A stretch of DNA of 64,000 bases from Nitzschia sp. DOCU1. Taxonomy: Eukaryota; Bacillariophyta; Bacillariophyceae; Bacillariales; Bacillariaceae. The notes beneath the pieces are model-generated. The model worked only from the letters and a program-made list of their open reading frames with translations, searched no databases and was not told the origin of the DNA. The stretch covers positions 186,001-250,000 of the forward strand of contig OX595992.1 of assembly GCA_951394045.1 (NCBI GenBank), written 5' to 3'. This document shows positions 63,750 through 64,000 of the stretch, in pieces; the first letter of the stretch is position 1, and every line of letters starts with the position of its first letter. A program made the position numbers and the translations under genes.

Positions 63750-64000
63750 ATGCCTCACAGCGAAGAAACTAGTGCAAAGTTCGGTATGATGTGGCTGATG
63801 ATAATCGGAGTCATCGTCTGCATCATTGTGAAATCTCCACTCGCCTTCGTTTTCGCCTTTGCATTTGCATACTGCTTCTTCGGTATGCTGAAACAGATGA
63901 CAAGAACTCATGAACAAGGAGTGTCGTCTGAGGACGGGGACGCAGAGATGCAGCCGTTGGACAAGATCCGGGGTGACATGACCCTTGGAGAGCTACTCGC
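63750..64000 (+). CDS. Small membrane protein with two predicted helices, 3' partial
   Basis: The ATG at 63750 opens a frame that stays open to the last base (83 complete codons). It reads MPHSEETSAKFG, a first hydrophobic helix MMWLMIIGVIVCIIV, a one-Lys turn KSP, a second helix LAFVFAFAFAYCFFGML, then a charged segment (KQMTRTHEQGVSSEDGDAEM, QPLDKIRGDMTLGELLA). A helical hairpin at the N-terminus followed by a soluble part is likely. No family can be assigned from the visible part. Confidence 0.6.
   Translation, partial: MPHSEETSAKFGMMWLMIIGVIVCIIVKSPLAFVFAFAFAYCFFGMLKQMTRTHEQGVSSEDGDAEMQPLDKIRGDMTLGELL

Overview
The window looks like nuclear DNA of a diatom, probably a raphid pennate species (Seminavis-like is a guess from gene content, not a search). 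The evidence is: unrelated unknown proteins that start with a signal peptide followed by an ASAFAP-like Ser-Ala-Phe plastid motif; short GT-AG introns (77, 78, 105 and 230 bp) in otherwise mostly intronless genes; long low-complexity intergenic stretches rich in CTA/TAG; and local tandem families of unknown Ser-, Lys- or Thr-rich proteins. No prokaryotic operons, tRNA, rRNA or CRISPR array was recognised.

Layout. 0-8.7 kb: three tandem paralogues of a single-pass membrane protein with Lys/Ser/Pro-rich repeats; the first is cut by the window start. 9-13.2 kb: a family-16 protein methyltransferase (minus) divergent from an SLC4-type bicarbonate/anion transporter (two exons). 13.2-17.8 kb: mostly non-coding, with a cluster of three hairpins sharing one core, a 31-bp perfect inverted repeat and one zinc-finger-like ORF. 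17.8-18.9 kb: an alpha/beta hydrolase. 20.7-23.7 kb: two paralogous TPR-like helical proteins. 24-25.3 kb: a plastid-targeted unknown. 26-29.3 kb: two disordered Ser-rich unknowns. 30-32.7 kb: a GT92-like Golgi glycosyltransferase (two exons), convergent with a giant minus-strand protein (33.0-38.0 kb, two exons) carrying 13 cytochrome-b5-like domains. 38-42 kb: gene-poor. 42-45.2 kb: the UTP4 homologue of the SSU processome (two exons). 45.6-46.5 kb: a second plastid-targeted unknown. 47.6-56.7 kb: three tandem paralogues of a large disordered family with a PFGYKSKS motif. 57.5-58.3 kb: a DUF3605-like protein. 58.6-61.3 kb: two unknowns. 61.3-63.7 kb: no supportable gene. 63.75 kb to the end: a small two-helix membrane protein cut by the window end.

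There is no sign of one pathway across the window. The main themes are tandem duplication of whole genes and, inside genes, of domains. The strongest candidate for something undescribed is the 13-domain cytochrome-b5-like membrane protein. Next are the constant-core, variable-stem hairpin cluster at 15.1-15.3 kb and the repeat-expanding Lys/Ser-rich membrane family at the start of the window.
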